Positions 23,868 to 35,695 of a stretch of 64,000 nucleotides of DNA are shown here, piece after piece. Position 1 is the stretch's first letter. Each line of letters begins with the position of its first letter. Made by a program: the position numbers and the translations under genes. This DNA comes from Rhizomys pruinosus (lineage: Eukaryota; Chordata; Mammalia; Rodentia; Spalacidae), in NCBI GenBank assembly GCA_009823505.1, contig VZQC01006609.1, forward strand, positions 963,768 to 1,027,767. Reading direction: 5' to 3'. Under the pieces are notes generated by a model, which saw nothing but the letters and a program-made list of their open reading frames with translations, made no database searches and was not told the origin of the DNA.

Positions 23868-24156
23868 TGGTTGTGGTTTGAACACTTGGTCACCAGCTGG
23901 TGGTGGTGTTTTAAAAGCGTGTGAAACCCTTAGGAGGTGGGGGCCTCGCTGGAGGAAGTGGTCACCAGGGATGGGGCTCGCCCTACTTCTGGTTCACACT
24001 CTGCTTCTTGACTATGGATACCTTGTGACCAGCTGCTTGATACTTTGCCAACCACACCTCCCCATGATGGACTGTGTCCTTCTTAAATCCCTCCTCCCTT
24101 TAATTGCTTCCTGTCAGGTTAGCCGGCTGTAGTAACCACAAAAGTAACTGGTACAG
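23868..24156 (+). repeat. MaLR (MT/ORR1-type) LTR, degraded
   Basis: Begins 'ggttgtggtttgaacacttg', with 'ctggaggaagtggtcaccag' and a 'gtaaccacaaaagtaactgg' 3' end, in the order expected for a rodent MaLR LTR. Confidence 0.6.
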
Positions 24157-24200
24157 TGTTCCTCATTTATCTTATCAATTCATTTATCTCTTTAAAATTC

Positions 24201-24335
24201 TCCTTTAATCCCAGCACTCTGGAGGCAGAGGCAGGTGGATCTTTGTGAAATTGAGGCCAGCCTTGTTTACAAAGTGAGTTCCTGGCCAGTCGGGCCTACA
24301 GGGAGTCTCTGTCTCAAAAAAAAAAAAAAATTTTT
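24201..24335 (+). repeat. B1 SINE, 5'-truncated
   Basis: 'cctttaatcccagcactctg' to 'gtctctgtctcaaaaaaa'. Confidence 0.9.
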
Positions 24336-24719
24336 TTTTATGCGATACTTTTTGGTTGTTTTCAGATATCCAGATATCTCCATCCTATTGCCAGAATCAG
24401 AACTCAAGACCCATTTAAGTGGCAGCCATTTGAGAGGGGGCTCCCCCCCCCCAATCAGTACTTTCCCTGTGCCTCTCTGCCTGTTTCACATGCAGACAGA
24501 GACCACATGGCAGGTGCTTCCAGCCTGGTAACTGAGGAAGGAATGACCCAGCTGGTGAAATGGAGGGCCATCTTATCACAGAAGCTCAGAGAGGACAAGT
24601 GCCTTCCAGAGCCCTCTGATCGATAGTTGATAGGGGAGCCAAGGCTACATGATTAAGTCTTATGTTAGGAAAAGCCCAGGCTCAGATCAAGCAGCCATGA
24701 AATCTTTATGAATTACTTG

Positions 24720-24925
24720 AGGAATGATATCAATAATGAGCATTTATGGAATGCAGACTTACATCGTTAGTTGCTTTTTAAGGGCTTTATGTACAATCCT
24801 CACAGCAGCCTTGGGAGGAATAGATATTGTTGACCCCATTTTACAGATGAGGAAAATGAAGTACAAAGAAGCAAGGTAACTTGCGTAGTCTAGTTTGTGC
24901 TAGAAGGACAGAGATGAACTCCAGA
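24720..24925 (-). repeat. MIR element
   Basis: 'ccccattttacagatgagga' and 'gaagcaaggtaacttgc' in reverse orientation, with the full central domain. Confidence 0.85.
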
Positions 24926-25179
24926 GGAAGAGGGTGCCTGAAATTACCCAAGGCCTAAAACTGAAGCATGTCTCCCTCAGAAATGGCCAGCGAGCCAGAC
25001 ACCGCAGCTTCCGCGCTAGGAAAACTGATCCTGCTGTCTCCTCTCTGCCCTCCCAACTCCCCTGGACACTTCCTTGGGATGTACCCAGAGGGGCTGGGGC
25101 TGGGTGGCAGCATCGTGTGTTTTCAGAACCACAGTCCCACAGATCCTAGGGTCCTGTTATGTGCTTACATACTGACGTG

Positions 25180-25213
25180 TCCCTCCCTCCCTCCCTCCCT
25201 CCCTGCCTCCCTT
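25180..25213 (+). repeat. (CCCT)n microsatellite
   Basis: Short CCCT run. Confidence 0.9.
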
Positions 25214-25397
25214 CTTTGATTGGGGGACACTGATGGCCAGTCTGTGCTGATGTTGCTCAAATCTCTGGATATTCAGCAGAGAGCAGGGGTCACCTTGCCT
25301 TCCTGCAGGGTTCTGGAAATCAGGTGGGAGATGCAGGCTGAGGACCTCAGTGTGGAAGGGCTCTGACAGAATCCTGCCATAGGGGTCAACAAGCCCC

Positions 25398-25689
25398 TTT
25401 GGGGGCTGGCAAGATGGCATAGTGGGTGATGTGCTTGCTGCAAGCATGAGAGCCTGAGTTCAGATCCCCAACACCACATAAAAGCTGGGCACGGCAGTGT
25501 GTGCCTATAACCCCAGCGCTGGGGGACAGAGATAGGTGCATCCCGGGGGCTTGCTGGCCAGACATTCTAGATGAAACAATGAGCTTTGGGTTCACTGACA
25601 CACCATCTCAAAAAAATAAAACATGGAGAAGCAGTTGAGGAAGACATCATGACATCAGCCTCTGCTTCCACATGTGCCATGTGGGCAAG
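25398..25689 (+). repeat. B4 (ID-B1 chimeric) SINE
   Basis: ID-like head 'ggctggcaagatggcatagt', a B1-like middle ('cagtgtgtgcctataacccc') and a 'gaggaagacatcatgacatc' 3' part whose CA-rich tail continues into the next array. Confidence 0.8.
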
Positions 25690-26780
25690 TGCACCCTACA
25701 CACGTGCGCCCACATGCATACACCACACACATATGTGCACACATGCATATACCACACACGTGCACACATGCATACACCACACATACGTGTGTACACATGC
25801 ATACACCACACACATGTGCACACATGCATACACCACACACGTGTGCACACATGCATATACCACACACGTGCGCCCACATGCATACACCACACACACTCAC
25901 GCCCACATGCATATACCACACACGCGTGCACACATGCATACACTACACACACGTGAACACACCACACACGTGTGCATACACGCATACACACGTGTACACA
26001 CACGCATACACCACACACGTGTGCACACTTGCATACACCACACACACGTGTACACACTTGCATATACCACACACATATGCATACACCACACACACATGTG
26101 CCCACATGCACACACCACACACGTGTGCCCACATGCATACACCACACACATCCACACACATGCATACACCACACACGTGCGCACACTTGCATACACCACA
26201 CACATATGCATACACCACACACATGTGCCCACACACATACACCACAAACGTGTGCCCACACACATACACCACACACATGTGTGCACACTTGCTTACACCA
26301 CACACATATGCATACACCACACACATGTGCCCACACGCAGACATCACAGACGTGCACACACATGCATACACCACACACACATGTGCACACACGCACACAC
26401 CACACACACATGTGCACACATGTACACACCACACACACGTGCGCACACATGCATACAACACACACGTGTGCACACATGCATACAACACACACGTGCGCAC
26501 ATGCACACACCATACACGTGTGCCCACATGCATACACCACACACATGTGCGCACACACCACACACACACATGTGCGCACACACACACCGCACACGTGCGC
26601 ACACATGCATACACCACACACACGTGCGCACACACGCATACACCACACACACAGGTGCACACACGCATACACCACACACGTGTGCACACATGCATACAAC
26701 ACACGTGTGCACATATGCACACACCACACACATGTGCACATATGCATACACCACAAACACAAACACCAACACAAAACCAT
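25690..26780 (+). repeat. 1.1-kb CA/TG-rich minisatellite (unit 25-31 bp)
   Basis: About forty variants of 'gtgtgcacacatgcatacac' plus 'cacacac'. Nearly every step is purine-pyrimidine alternating, with frequent ACGTGC/GCGC cores. It follows the tail of a B4 SINE and seems to be an expansion of it. No stop codon occurs in five or six frames, which gives spurious open frames of up to 405 codons. Confidence 0.97.
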
Positions 26781-27295
26781 TCTGGCTTGTCAGAGCATTA
26801 TGACCGTGCAGCATCTGAGGAAGGACAGGGCCAGTGAGGTGGGAGCCTTGTGTGGGCTGCACAGACAGGCCAGGAGTGGACACGGGCCCAACTGCACCCA
26901 AGAGTAGTTTCTTCATCTGTTGAGATAGCATGGCTGCTGGACAGCCTGCTTGGTGTGGAGGGCTGGGGGCTGGCAGTGGGGGTAGACCAGAATTAATGTT
27001 CAGGAAAATACTTAATAGCTCTTGAGCACAGATTTAGAGTTAGTCTGGTTATGTTCAAGATACTCATGATTTGGCCTCAGTGAAATAGCAGATCCACCTG
27101 CCCCTACCTGCCACCTAGCTAGGGAGGCCCCAGTTCCACAGTCATGAAGCAGACTGGTAACCTGGTAGGGATGTGGCAGATAGCATGGGAAGGCGGTCTG
27201 AGTCTGCACTCACTGTCCCTCCAAGACAGAGATTCTGATGTGTTCCTAAGATGAGAAGAGCAATGTGTTTGTTCCTTTACTAATTTGTTCATCTC

Positions 27296-27835
27296 ATTAT
27301 CCATCCATCCATCTATACATCCACTCACCCACCGCCCATCTAATCATCCATCTACCCATCCAACCATCTAGCCACCTATCCATCCATCTACTCATCTACC
27401 CATATACCCATCCATCCATCCACCTGTCCACATACCTACTACTCATCTACTCATTCATCCACTTGCCAGTCTACCTGTCTACCCATCTACTCATTCAACT
27501 ACCCATCTACCCACTTATCCATCCACATAACCATTCATCTACCTATCCACCCAGCCACCACCCATCCACTTTATTCATCCACCCATCCACTAATCTATCA
27601 AGACATCCGCCCTTCCCCATCTACCCATTCATCCACCCATCACCATCCATCTATCCATCCACCCATTTATTCATGTACCTATTCATCCACCCATCTGTCT
27701 ATCTGTATGTTTACCCATCCATCTAGCCACCAACCCCATCCACCTGTCCACCATCTATCTACTCACCCATTCACTCATCCATATACCAGCTCATCTATCC
27801 ATTCATCCATTTATATCCAGCCACTCTCTCATCAT
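27296..27835 (+). repeat. (CATC/CATCTA)n tetranucleotide-like array
   Basis: 540 bp of CCATCCATCTAC-type units with drifting spacing. Gives Ser/Pro/Ile-rich false open frames. Confidence 0.95.
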
Positions 27836-27951
27836 CTATATATCTATTACAAAAAAAGATTTGCCTGAAGTAAGAACAGCCAGAAAAGCTTCTGGCCTGA
27901 TGCTTTCTTGGTTTCTCCCTCCTGAACCCCTGATGTCCTCTGACGTGGCCT

Positions 27952-28213
27952 TAAAAAAATTTTTTTTAATTTTTTATTAATTTTATTTATTTCTGTATGT
28001 GTATGAATGTACTGTCTGCATGCAAGTTTGTGCACCCGTGTCGTGCAATGCTGCGGAGGTCAGAAGAGGGTCTCGGATTCCCCTGGAACTGGAGTTCTCC
28101 TGGAATTGGAGTTTCAGATGGTTCTCGGCCGCCATGTGGGTGCTGGGGATCGAACCTGGGTCCTCTGCAAGAGCGGTCGGTGCTCTTAACTGCTAGGCCA
28201 TCTCTCTAGCCCT
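27952..28213 (-). repeat. B2/B3-type SINE, same 17-bp-duplication subfamily
   Basis: Nearly identical to 18482-18736, including the doubled 'cctggaactggagttct' segment. Confidence 0.95.
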
Positions 28214-28338
28214 TAAAATTTCTTGACCAAATCAGGAGACAGCTGAATCTTCTCCAGGCTCTATTAACTTCATAGTGCACATTAATGTAATAAAGGCTTC
28301 GAGAAGTCCTACAGGAATGGAACCTGTTCAGATTCTTC

Positions 28339-28496
28339 TTTTTTTTTTTTTTGTCTTTTTTGAGACAGGGTCTCCCTTTAGTCCCAGCTGGCCTGGAGCT
28401 CACTCTGTAGACCAAGCTGGCCTTGAACTCACAGAGATCTGCCTGCCTCCGCCTCCCGAGTGCTGGGATTAAAGGTGTGCACCACCACACCCGGCC
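28339..28496 (-). repeat. B1 SINE, full length
   Basis: Poly-T then 'gagacagggtctccctttag' to 'caccaccacacccggcc'. Confidence 0.95.
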
Positions 28497-28508
28497 AGAT
28501 TATTATTC

Positions 28509-28698
28509 TTAAATTTTTTTAATTGCATTTATTTATTTGGCAGGTAGTGCGCACATATGCCATTGTGTGTGTATGGAAGGCAGAGACCAACCTACGTTCA
28601 TCAGTTCTCTCTTTCCGCCGTGGAGTCCCAAGGATCAAACTCATGCCATCAGGCTGGGCTGCAAGCTCCTTTATCTGCTGAGCCATCTTGCTGGCCCC
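28509..28698 (-). repeat. RSINE/B4-type SINE
   Basis: 'gtggagtcccaaggatcaaa' and 'ctgctgagccatcttgctgg' in reverse orientation, next to a B1 in the same orientation. Confidence 0.75.
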
Positions 28699-29280
28699 AG
28701 ATTCTTTTTCTAATGCAATGTTCTCTACATCTTTTTGACCAAGGAACATTTTTTTCATGGAGTACCGTTAGCCTCCCAGGGAATTAATGATTCGTGAAAT
28801 ACACTTTAGGAAGCATTCCTTTAAGCACGAAATCCTTTTTTAATTACAATGACTTGCATGGAATATTCATAAGATCTATTATATATGTACCTGCCTTCTC
28901 ACATTGGGGTGACTCATCCTTCAGCCCCCTGGGCACATCATTGAACACATCACCCGGAGAGCATTCTTAGATGATACATTGTCACCTGCAGGAGCAGGGA
29001 AGGGAAGAAATTGCGAAGTTGTTACTTTTCAGAGTTCTGAGTCTTTCCTTTTTGGGGGGACTTGTTTACTTCCCACAGGCCGTGCTCCTTGGAATGACTA
29101 TGAACTGAAAATGGGGAGGAGCCAACTTTGTTGTGAAATCAAGGCACACCGTTTCTGGGCGAGGTCTTGGCAAGATCTCCTGTAGGTATTTTGTCCCATA
29201 ACTTTATCTATTTATTAGTTGGACCATGGACAAAATCCAGAGCTTTCCGTATATTAAGGTAATACTCTACTATCTGAGTT
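28699..29280 (+). other. Unique intronic sequence, nothing recognised
   Basis: No repeat or exon recognised. Confidence 0.5.
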
Positions 29281-29398
29281 ATTTTTATAGAAAGACAGAG
29301 TCTTACTTTATCACTAAGTTGGCTTTGAGTACCCAGTCCTGCTGTTCAGCCGCCTGAGTTGCTGGGATACAGGTATAGACTGCCATCCACACCTGGCT
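29281..29398 (-). repeat. Old B1-like SINE
   Basis: 'agacagagtcttactttatc' to 'gccatccacacctggct', much diverged. Confidence 0.65.
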
Positions 29399-29427
29399 TC
29401 ACTGTCCTGCTTTCAATCTGTATTTTG

Positions 29428-29596
29428 TTTTTTTTTATTTTTTATTTATTTTTGGTCTTTTCAAGACAGGGTCTCCCTGTAGCCCCAGCTGTCCTGGAAC
29501 TCACTCTGTAGACCAGGTTGGCTTTGAACTCACAAAGATTCACCTGCTTCTGCCTCCCAAGTGCTAGGATTAAAGGCCTGTGCCACCACGCCTGGC
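29428..29596 (-). repeat. B1 SINE, full length
   Basis: T-rich start, 'caagacagggtctccctgta' to 'ccaccacgcctggc'. Confidence 0.95.
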
Positions 29597-29689
29597 TTCA
29601 ATCTGTATTTTGGATCATTGGGCACGTGGGGTGTGATCAGCAAAGGAAAGGCCCTCTGTCATTGGGGCTGGTACTGGATAGAAACATTG

Positions 29690-29860
29690 TCTTTGAGGTC
29701 AGCTGGCCTTGGGAGTGAATCCTGGCTCTAGTTCTTTCTAGCTGTGTGATCTTTAGCAAGTTGCTAAACCTTTCTGACACCCAATCTCCTTAGCTGAGTG
29801 TGAGGACTAGATGAGGTTGTACTCCTAAACTCCTGTCATACATGGACAGCATCTGAGAGG
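29690..29860 (+). repeat. MIR element
   Basis: 'ctagctgtgtgatctttagc' and 'tgctaaacctttctgac', the MIR core. Confidence 0.8.
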
Positions 29861-30189
29861 GTGTGCCACCTGACTGTCTGCATCTTGGCCTTGGTCACTG
29901 TCACCATTACTGGCAGGATGCTCTAACCCCTCACTGTTTTCAGAGTCTGAGCACCTGGAAGGCCTCTTATTGGGTAAGAGACTCAGCTTCCCACCTGTAA
30001 AGACCCTCACTTGAGCAGCAGGTGAACCTAAGGAAGGGGGGTAGACACAGGTGAAAAGGAGTGTTGGGCGGACTGGGGGGCAGTGAGTGGGCTGGCCATA
30101 GGTACTTGTTCACCTCTGCCATGCATGCGCAGGCACTGCCATGGAGCGCCTGAGTCAGGATGGGACCTCGGCCAACTGCATTGGACCCT

Positions 30190-30375
30190 CACTTCCCTGT
30201 CAAAACTTTTAAAAACACAAACATTGGCAAGAGCGGCATTTGCATAAATCTCATTAGAAAAAGTGCAAGTTTCATAAATCTTGTGATAAATTAGTGTGAG
30301 ATCATTTTCAACGTGATGTATTAATTTTAAGGCAGAATGAATGGTGCTGTGATCATCGTGGGTAATTACGAGTCT
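30190..30375. promoter_or_regulatory. Candidate enhancer with POU octamer
   Basis: AT-rich, non-repetitive block with a perfect ATTTGCAT octamer at 30238-30245, followed by ATAAATCTCATTAG and ATTAATTTTAAGG. It ends with GGTAATTACGAG, a palindromic TAATTA homeodomain site. Confidence 0.4.
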
Positions 30376-30737
30376 CCTCCACGATGAGGTGATTTCTGGG
30401 GGTCCCTCTCTCTAGCTCCCCGGTGGGGGAGGACGGCTGGGGAAGGTGTCTTCTCCCCTGCTTCTGGGTGCACTTGTCTTGTTTCCTGTGTGGCGACAAG
30501 AATCAGGCTCTCTGGCTAGGGCTGGACAGTGGGAATCCAGGAAGTCACATCATAAGGGTCACATTTCCTAGAGCCAAATTACCTATGCAGAGAATATATT
30601 TTAAAAAGGGGAGGGGCGGTGATGAACTTGCTCAAGTCACCTGAGGGTGTTAATGCACTAGGCCAGGTGAGGCTGGTATGCTAATATAGGATCAGGTCAA
30701 GATCTGCAGCTTTAAAACAGGCTGATTTGGAAAAAAA

Positions 30738-30801
30738 TACACACACACACATACACATACATACACATGCACATACACACACACACACACACACGCACAC
30801 A
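30738..30801 (+). repeat. (CA)n microsatellite
   Basis: CA run with TACA and TGCA interruptions. Confidence 0.95.
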
Positions 30802-31486
30802 CTGGCCTGGCCTGGTTACCCCACTGTAACTAGAGACCCACATGTTTGAGAGCAGAGAGGCTCCTGGGAAGAAAGCCTCCCTGTAGGCGTGCAAATGTCA
30901 TCTAAGGTGGGGACCCCCAGCATGGGTGCCCAGTGGAAACACCGTCTGAGACTCTGAGCCCTCTAGAACCCGTACCACCCCAGACCCATGAATCCACCCT
31001 TGAGGTTTTGGGACACAGCTTGAATATCGTTGTTTGGCTGTGGTGTGCTGATGACTTTGGAATAAACTGCTGGCTGCTAGGTCAGCCTCCAACATAAGCT
31101 CTCAGATTTGTCTGAAAGCTCAGGGGACCCCAGAAACCACCTGTCTCTGGATGCCCACCTGGTGGCCATTGGCATCTGTGGGTTTCTTTCTGGACACGAA
31201 TCAGTCCCTTTGTTCCAGAGACTCTCTGGTTGGCCTCCAGCACAGCTGGCCATTGGCCCACACAGGTGCTTCCCTCCCTGTTGTCCTCCCCACGGTCGCA
31301 TTCAGGGATATAGATTAGGATTCAGTAGGCTCAGCACTGCTCTTGAGGGGGGACTGTGGTCAGTGACTCTGTCCGGAGTTCTGGGTAGCAGGGTATCAGC
31401 AGGGTGGCCTCTGAGCAGGAAGGAGCCAGCTCATGCCCACCACCGTGTTTGGACTATCTTTGTCAGCCTTTAACGGGCCCGCAGTG

Positions 31487-31595
31487 CTCTGTTTATTTTA
31501 ATGATAATGTCAAGTTCAATTTGCCGTCATTTTTCCACATTTTCCTTTGTAAAGTTAATTGAACAGTTCAATGAATTGAAAAGTTTCAGGAGAAG
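31487..31595. promoter_or_regulatory. Candidate conserved non-coding element
   Basis: AT-rich block with TTTAATGATAATG and AGTTAATTGAAC. A 'gttcaatgaattgaa' imperfect palindrome is present. Confidence 0.28.
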
Positions 31596-31935
31596 GGGGG
31601 AAAAACCCACCCCATTCTTATCACTATTATTAAATCTGGTAACTACCGCTTGGCTCTCTGGCCTTAAGAAAGGATGTGTGTCTCCCCCCCACCTACCCCT
31701 GGCAGAGGAGCTGCAGGAAGGACTTGGGAAGGTCAGACAGAACATTCAGGAACTCCTTTCTTATCCCATCTCATGCTTTAGCTGCTATTACTGGACAGAA
31801 AAAAAAAGTCCAGTCTTCTTTGGACCTTGGCCTCTAGCTCCATGGTAGTCTGCTTTCCAGGTGTTGACAGCCAGATGAACTTTAGAAACAAGATGGGGTC
31901 GTCTGTGCTGTCTTTCCCCCATTACCAAGTGTTTT

Positions 31936-32003
31936 CATTGCACTGTGACCAACAGAGCCATGATACTGTAGATATGTCAACATTCTGTGACCACAGTGCA
32001 ATG
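31936..32003. other. 12-bp perfect inverted repeat, 44-nt loop
   Basis: CATTGCACTGTG at 31936-31947 and CACAGTGCAATG at 31992-32003. The loop also contains CTGTGACCA-type text like the arms. Confidence 0.8.
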
Positions 32004-32014
32004 TAGCTAAAGGG

Positions 32015-32130
32015 GCATTGAATCAGGAGCCTGGGGACCAATTTGAATGTTGGCTTTGCCACCTGCCAGCTGTTTAGCTGGGTGACCCTGTGGGCTACCC
32101 ACAGAGCCACCCAGCCCTGTTTTCTCTTTT
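32015..32130 (+). repeat. MIR fragment
   Basis: 'gttggctttgccacctgcca' and 'tagctgggtgaccctgtgg'. Confidence 0.6.
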
Positions 32131-32160
32131 GTGAGTTAGTTGGCCCTATGGGAATGGGAA

Positions 32161-32378
32161 GGGGGCTGGAGAAGTGGCTCAGCAGTTAGGAGCACTGGCT
32201 GTTCTTGCAGGGGACCCAGGTCCAGTGCCCAGCACCTGCGTGGTGGCTAACCTGTCTCTAACTCCAGTTCTAGAGTGATCTGCTGCCCTCTTCTGTTCTC
32301 TCTGGGTAATGCATACATGTGGTACACTTACATACAAATAGGCAAAAGAGTCATACACACAAAATAAAAATCAAACAA
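32161..32378 (+). repeat. B2/B3-type SINE
   Basis: 'ggggctggagaagtggctca' to an AAAATAAAAATCAAA tail. Confidence 0.93.
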
Positions 32379-34689
32379 GAATGGGACTGTGAGGCAACTG
32401 TGGGGCGCCCCCTGCAGGAGTTACACGTTCAAAGCTCTCTTCCCCAATGCCTCAGGCAACCCTGCCCTCCTCCTCAAATTGACAGCAAGTGACCCTCCAC
32501 CCCTAACTTGGTTTCTCTTCTCCCCAAAGACTGTTGTGCTTTGGCCACTGGCTCCAGCCCTCTTATTTATAGTGTCAGCGAAGTGAGCAACTTTCCCAAG
32601 AGTGGTGGGTAGACAGCAACCAGAGCACACAGGTGGATTCTATTCCCTGCTGATCCTCTGCTTAAGGAGGGACTTCTTGGAGGCACTCGTGTGCCCAGGG
32701 TTTGTTATTCCTTAGTCCAAACCCTTGCCCAGGGACTCTACAGAAGGCCACCTTTGTGGTCACAGCCTGAAGAGAGGAGGCTTAGAACACAGCTCTATGT
32801 GTGTGCATTCTGTAAACAGACTTGTGCCCATACTCTCCCTTCCCCGGGGCTTCAGGAGATCACAGGGGAAGAGCTGTGTGATGACATGTGGGGCACCCAA
32901 AGGCCATGGGCATTCTCTTTCATGTCAGCAGGACCAGGGACAGACAGTGTTCGCTGAGTGAATGAGGATTGCAAAAGAAGAGTGGGTGAACAAGCCTAGT
33001 CCTGCTCCAGGCCAGCTGTGTGACTCTGCACAAGAAACTTAACCTCTCTGTGACTTAAGGGGGGGATGGGAACTCAGATCCCATGGAAGCCTGTGACAGG
33101 CCTTCACAAATGGTGACTCTTATATCCTCAGGTGCTCAAAGCAGGCTCGGGGGTGGGGGGCGTCCTGACCCAGTAGAGGGGCAGGCAGGAGGCTGGCTCT
33201 GACAGAGACCAAGCCCAGGCCAGGCCAGGAGCAGGCTGGGTTCCCTTCTGCTGGCTGTGTGGGTGGATGCATTCCTGTGTGAGTGTGTGGTTACAGTAGT
33301 TCTGTGGGCCACAGGGACAGAGGAAAATGGCTTTCTTAAAAGGCCCCCATCATAACTCAGAGCCTTGGAATTGTGACTGGGGGCTGCTCTATGAACAGCA
33401 TCCACTAAGCCTCACGAAGATAAAGCCACCCAGCTTGCTTTTATCTTCATGAGGTGAAAAGGGTCTACTGGCTTCTGCTTTCGTCATAACTGATCTCCAT
33501 TTCTGGACTGGCCTGTGAACTTCAAGACTGATTTTGTCCCTCCTAACTGCCTTGACCTTGGTCCCTAGATGGATAGGGACAGTAGATTACAGCTGCTGTA
33601 AAGTCCTTTCAGGTCATAGTGTGCAAGATATGGCTTTCACGTGTCTTTTAAGGTTGACTGTAGTGGCTGCTTGGAGTTCAGTGCCGTGAAGGATTCTGCA
33701 GCTGACTAGTATGCCATGATCGATTAGTAATGTCTGCATGGAAAGGGCTGGGATTAGCTAGCTCTTTGGACTCTAGAGGAGCAGTGATTGATGAGGGAGA
33801 GAAGGGGCCATTGCCAAGCTGTCCCAGAATGCCACTCCCTACTGCCAAGGGGGATGTCTTATTGCTTCCTGCACAGAGATGCAAATGATGGATCCAGGAT
33901 GAAGTAGGAGAAGCTGATGGCAGAAAGGGTGTTTGGGGTCTGAATGGGGTTGTCCTGGGCAACCATATGCTTGAAAGGTCTGGCAGAAGCCTAGTGGCTG
34001 GCCCATAGTGCAGCAGAAATATGATTGGCTAGGAGGAGGGAAAGGGGGGTGTGCCTGCCTTGGGAGGAGCATTGAACATGCAGAAACTTGGTTTGAGTGC
34101 TGTGGGGAACTCAGTTGGAGACATGCTTTAGAACGTGGCTGTTGTGTGAAGCTCCATGCACTCTCACCCCTGCTTCTTCTGCATCCCCTGCCCCTTCTGC
34201 ATCCCTTGCCCCATCATCATGAACACACACAGATTTCAGTCTTCTCCATCCACTTCAGATAAAAACCCAAGGCTTGCTACCTGCCAACTGGCCTGTGTTC
34301 CTGGCTCGCCCCTTGCCAGGCAGGTAGAGATCCCCAGCCCTTCCTCTCAGTGCTGATAACAACCATAATAATAATAACAGTCATCTCAGCTGTCAGCAGG
34401 GTCCCAGCAGGGACTCATGGAAGCTGTGATTGTCCGCTCCTTGCTTCCAGGAAGATGTGCCTGGCTGCTGAGGGGCCCAGGCCATGGTGGAGGACATGTC
34501 CCCAGCCCTGTGCTCCCCAAAGACCTTAGCTAACTTCAGGAGGACCCCTGCCTCTAGGACAGGCCGCACTGCCCCGGGGTGGGCACTTGGCTGATGGAGA
34601 GATCACACAGAACCCTTAGAAAAGAATCAAAGGCCAATGTGAGAGACTATAGCTTCCAGCTGGTGTCTGACTCCGGCTCCACCTGCATT
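32379..34689 (+). other. Unique intronic sequence with one short MIR scrap
   Basis: Nothing coding recognised. A short MIR-like scrap ('ggccagctgtgtgactctgc') lies at 33005-33062. Confidence 0.5.
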
Positions 34690-34780
34690 CAAAGTCAAGT
34701 GCCGCATATTCCGGCCTTATTAGGTGTGATTAGCCTTGCTCACTCCAGCCTATTAGTGCAGTAATTAAGAATTAACTGGC
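34690..34780. promoter_or_regulatory. Candidate conserved non-coding element
   Basis: Non-repetitive block with CCTTATTAGGTG (near-CArG), TGATTAGCC and GTAATTAAGAATTAACTGG. Confidence 0.3.
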
Positions 34781-35271
34781 TCTGCTGTCTCCTCAGCATG
34801 GCTCAGAGGTCCACACAGCTTTGGGGCGCTATCCTCTCCTCTGCCTTCCTACACTTGGCTAGACTGATTCTTTTATTTATTGAGTGGCCCAGAAATCCAG
34901 CTCCTTGTCCGGCTTAGGGAATAGGACAGCTGGACAGCTGCTCCCACAGAGCTGACAGGAATGTCTTGAACTAGGTGGCCAGCAAGACAGATGAGTACAC
35001 AGATGGTTTCAGAGGTGGGAACTATGGGGACTATACCTCAGGGCAGGGACAGGTGTCTCTTTGGGTGGATGTAGTAGTTGACTAAGAATAGCCATACTGA
35101 GAGGTCCACGTTTGACTGAGAGACCCTGCCTCCAAGCAGATGGAAGAACCACGGAGAATGACTCCCAGCATCAACCTTGGGTCTCCACATCCACAGTACA
35201 CGTGTGCCCACGTGCACTTGTGCCTGTATACATGCATACACCTATAAACACCACACACACATGTGAAAATG
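34781..35271 (+). other. Unique intronic sequence with CA-rich end
   Basis: Nothing coding recognised. 35195-35262 is CA/TG-rich and resembles a SINE tail. Confidence 0.45.
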
Positions 35272-35695
35272 GAAAAAGAAAAAATTGTGGTAAAATATTC
35301 ACAACATAAAATTTATCATCTTAACCAACTTTAAGATATGGTTCAGTAGCATTAAGTACATTCACACTGTTGTATAACCAGTTTCTAGAATGTTCTTCAT
35401 CCTTAAAACTGAGACTCTGTGCCCACTAGACAATAATTCCCCCACTCCACTCTTCCCAGCCTCTGGGCAATTGCCATCTACTTCCTTATCCAGGTCCCTC
35501 AGAGAAGTAAGTCACACAGTATTTGCTGGGGCTGGCTTGTTTCATTTAGCACAGCATCCCCAGCTTCATCCACGTTGTAGCAAGTGTCAGCATCTCTTCC
35601 CAGAACCGATGCTCCATTCACTGCCAATGCTGTATTTTTCTTATCCAGCCATCAACGGTCATGCAGGCTGCTTCACCGCATGGCTATGAAAACGG
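35272..35695 (+). repeat. Ancient L1M fragment
   Basis: 'aaaattgtggtaaaatattc', 'cagtagcattaagtacattc', 'catccccagcttcatccacg' match the order of a common old mammalian L1 segment. Confidence 0.7.

Noticed and set aside
25586..26907. Open frames of 405, 387, 377 and 311 codons, rich in His/Thr or Cys/Val
   Set aside because: They lie in the CA/TG minisatellite, occur in several frames on both strands, and arise simply because the repeat lacks stop codons.
27265..27726. 153-codon Ser/Pro/Ile/His frame
   Set aside because: Translation of the CATC array; no non-repeat sequence.
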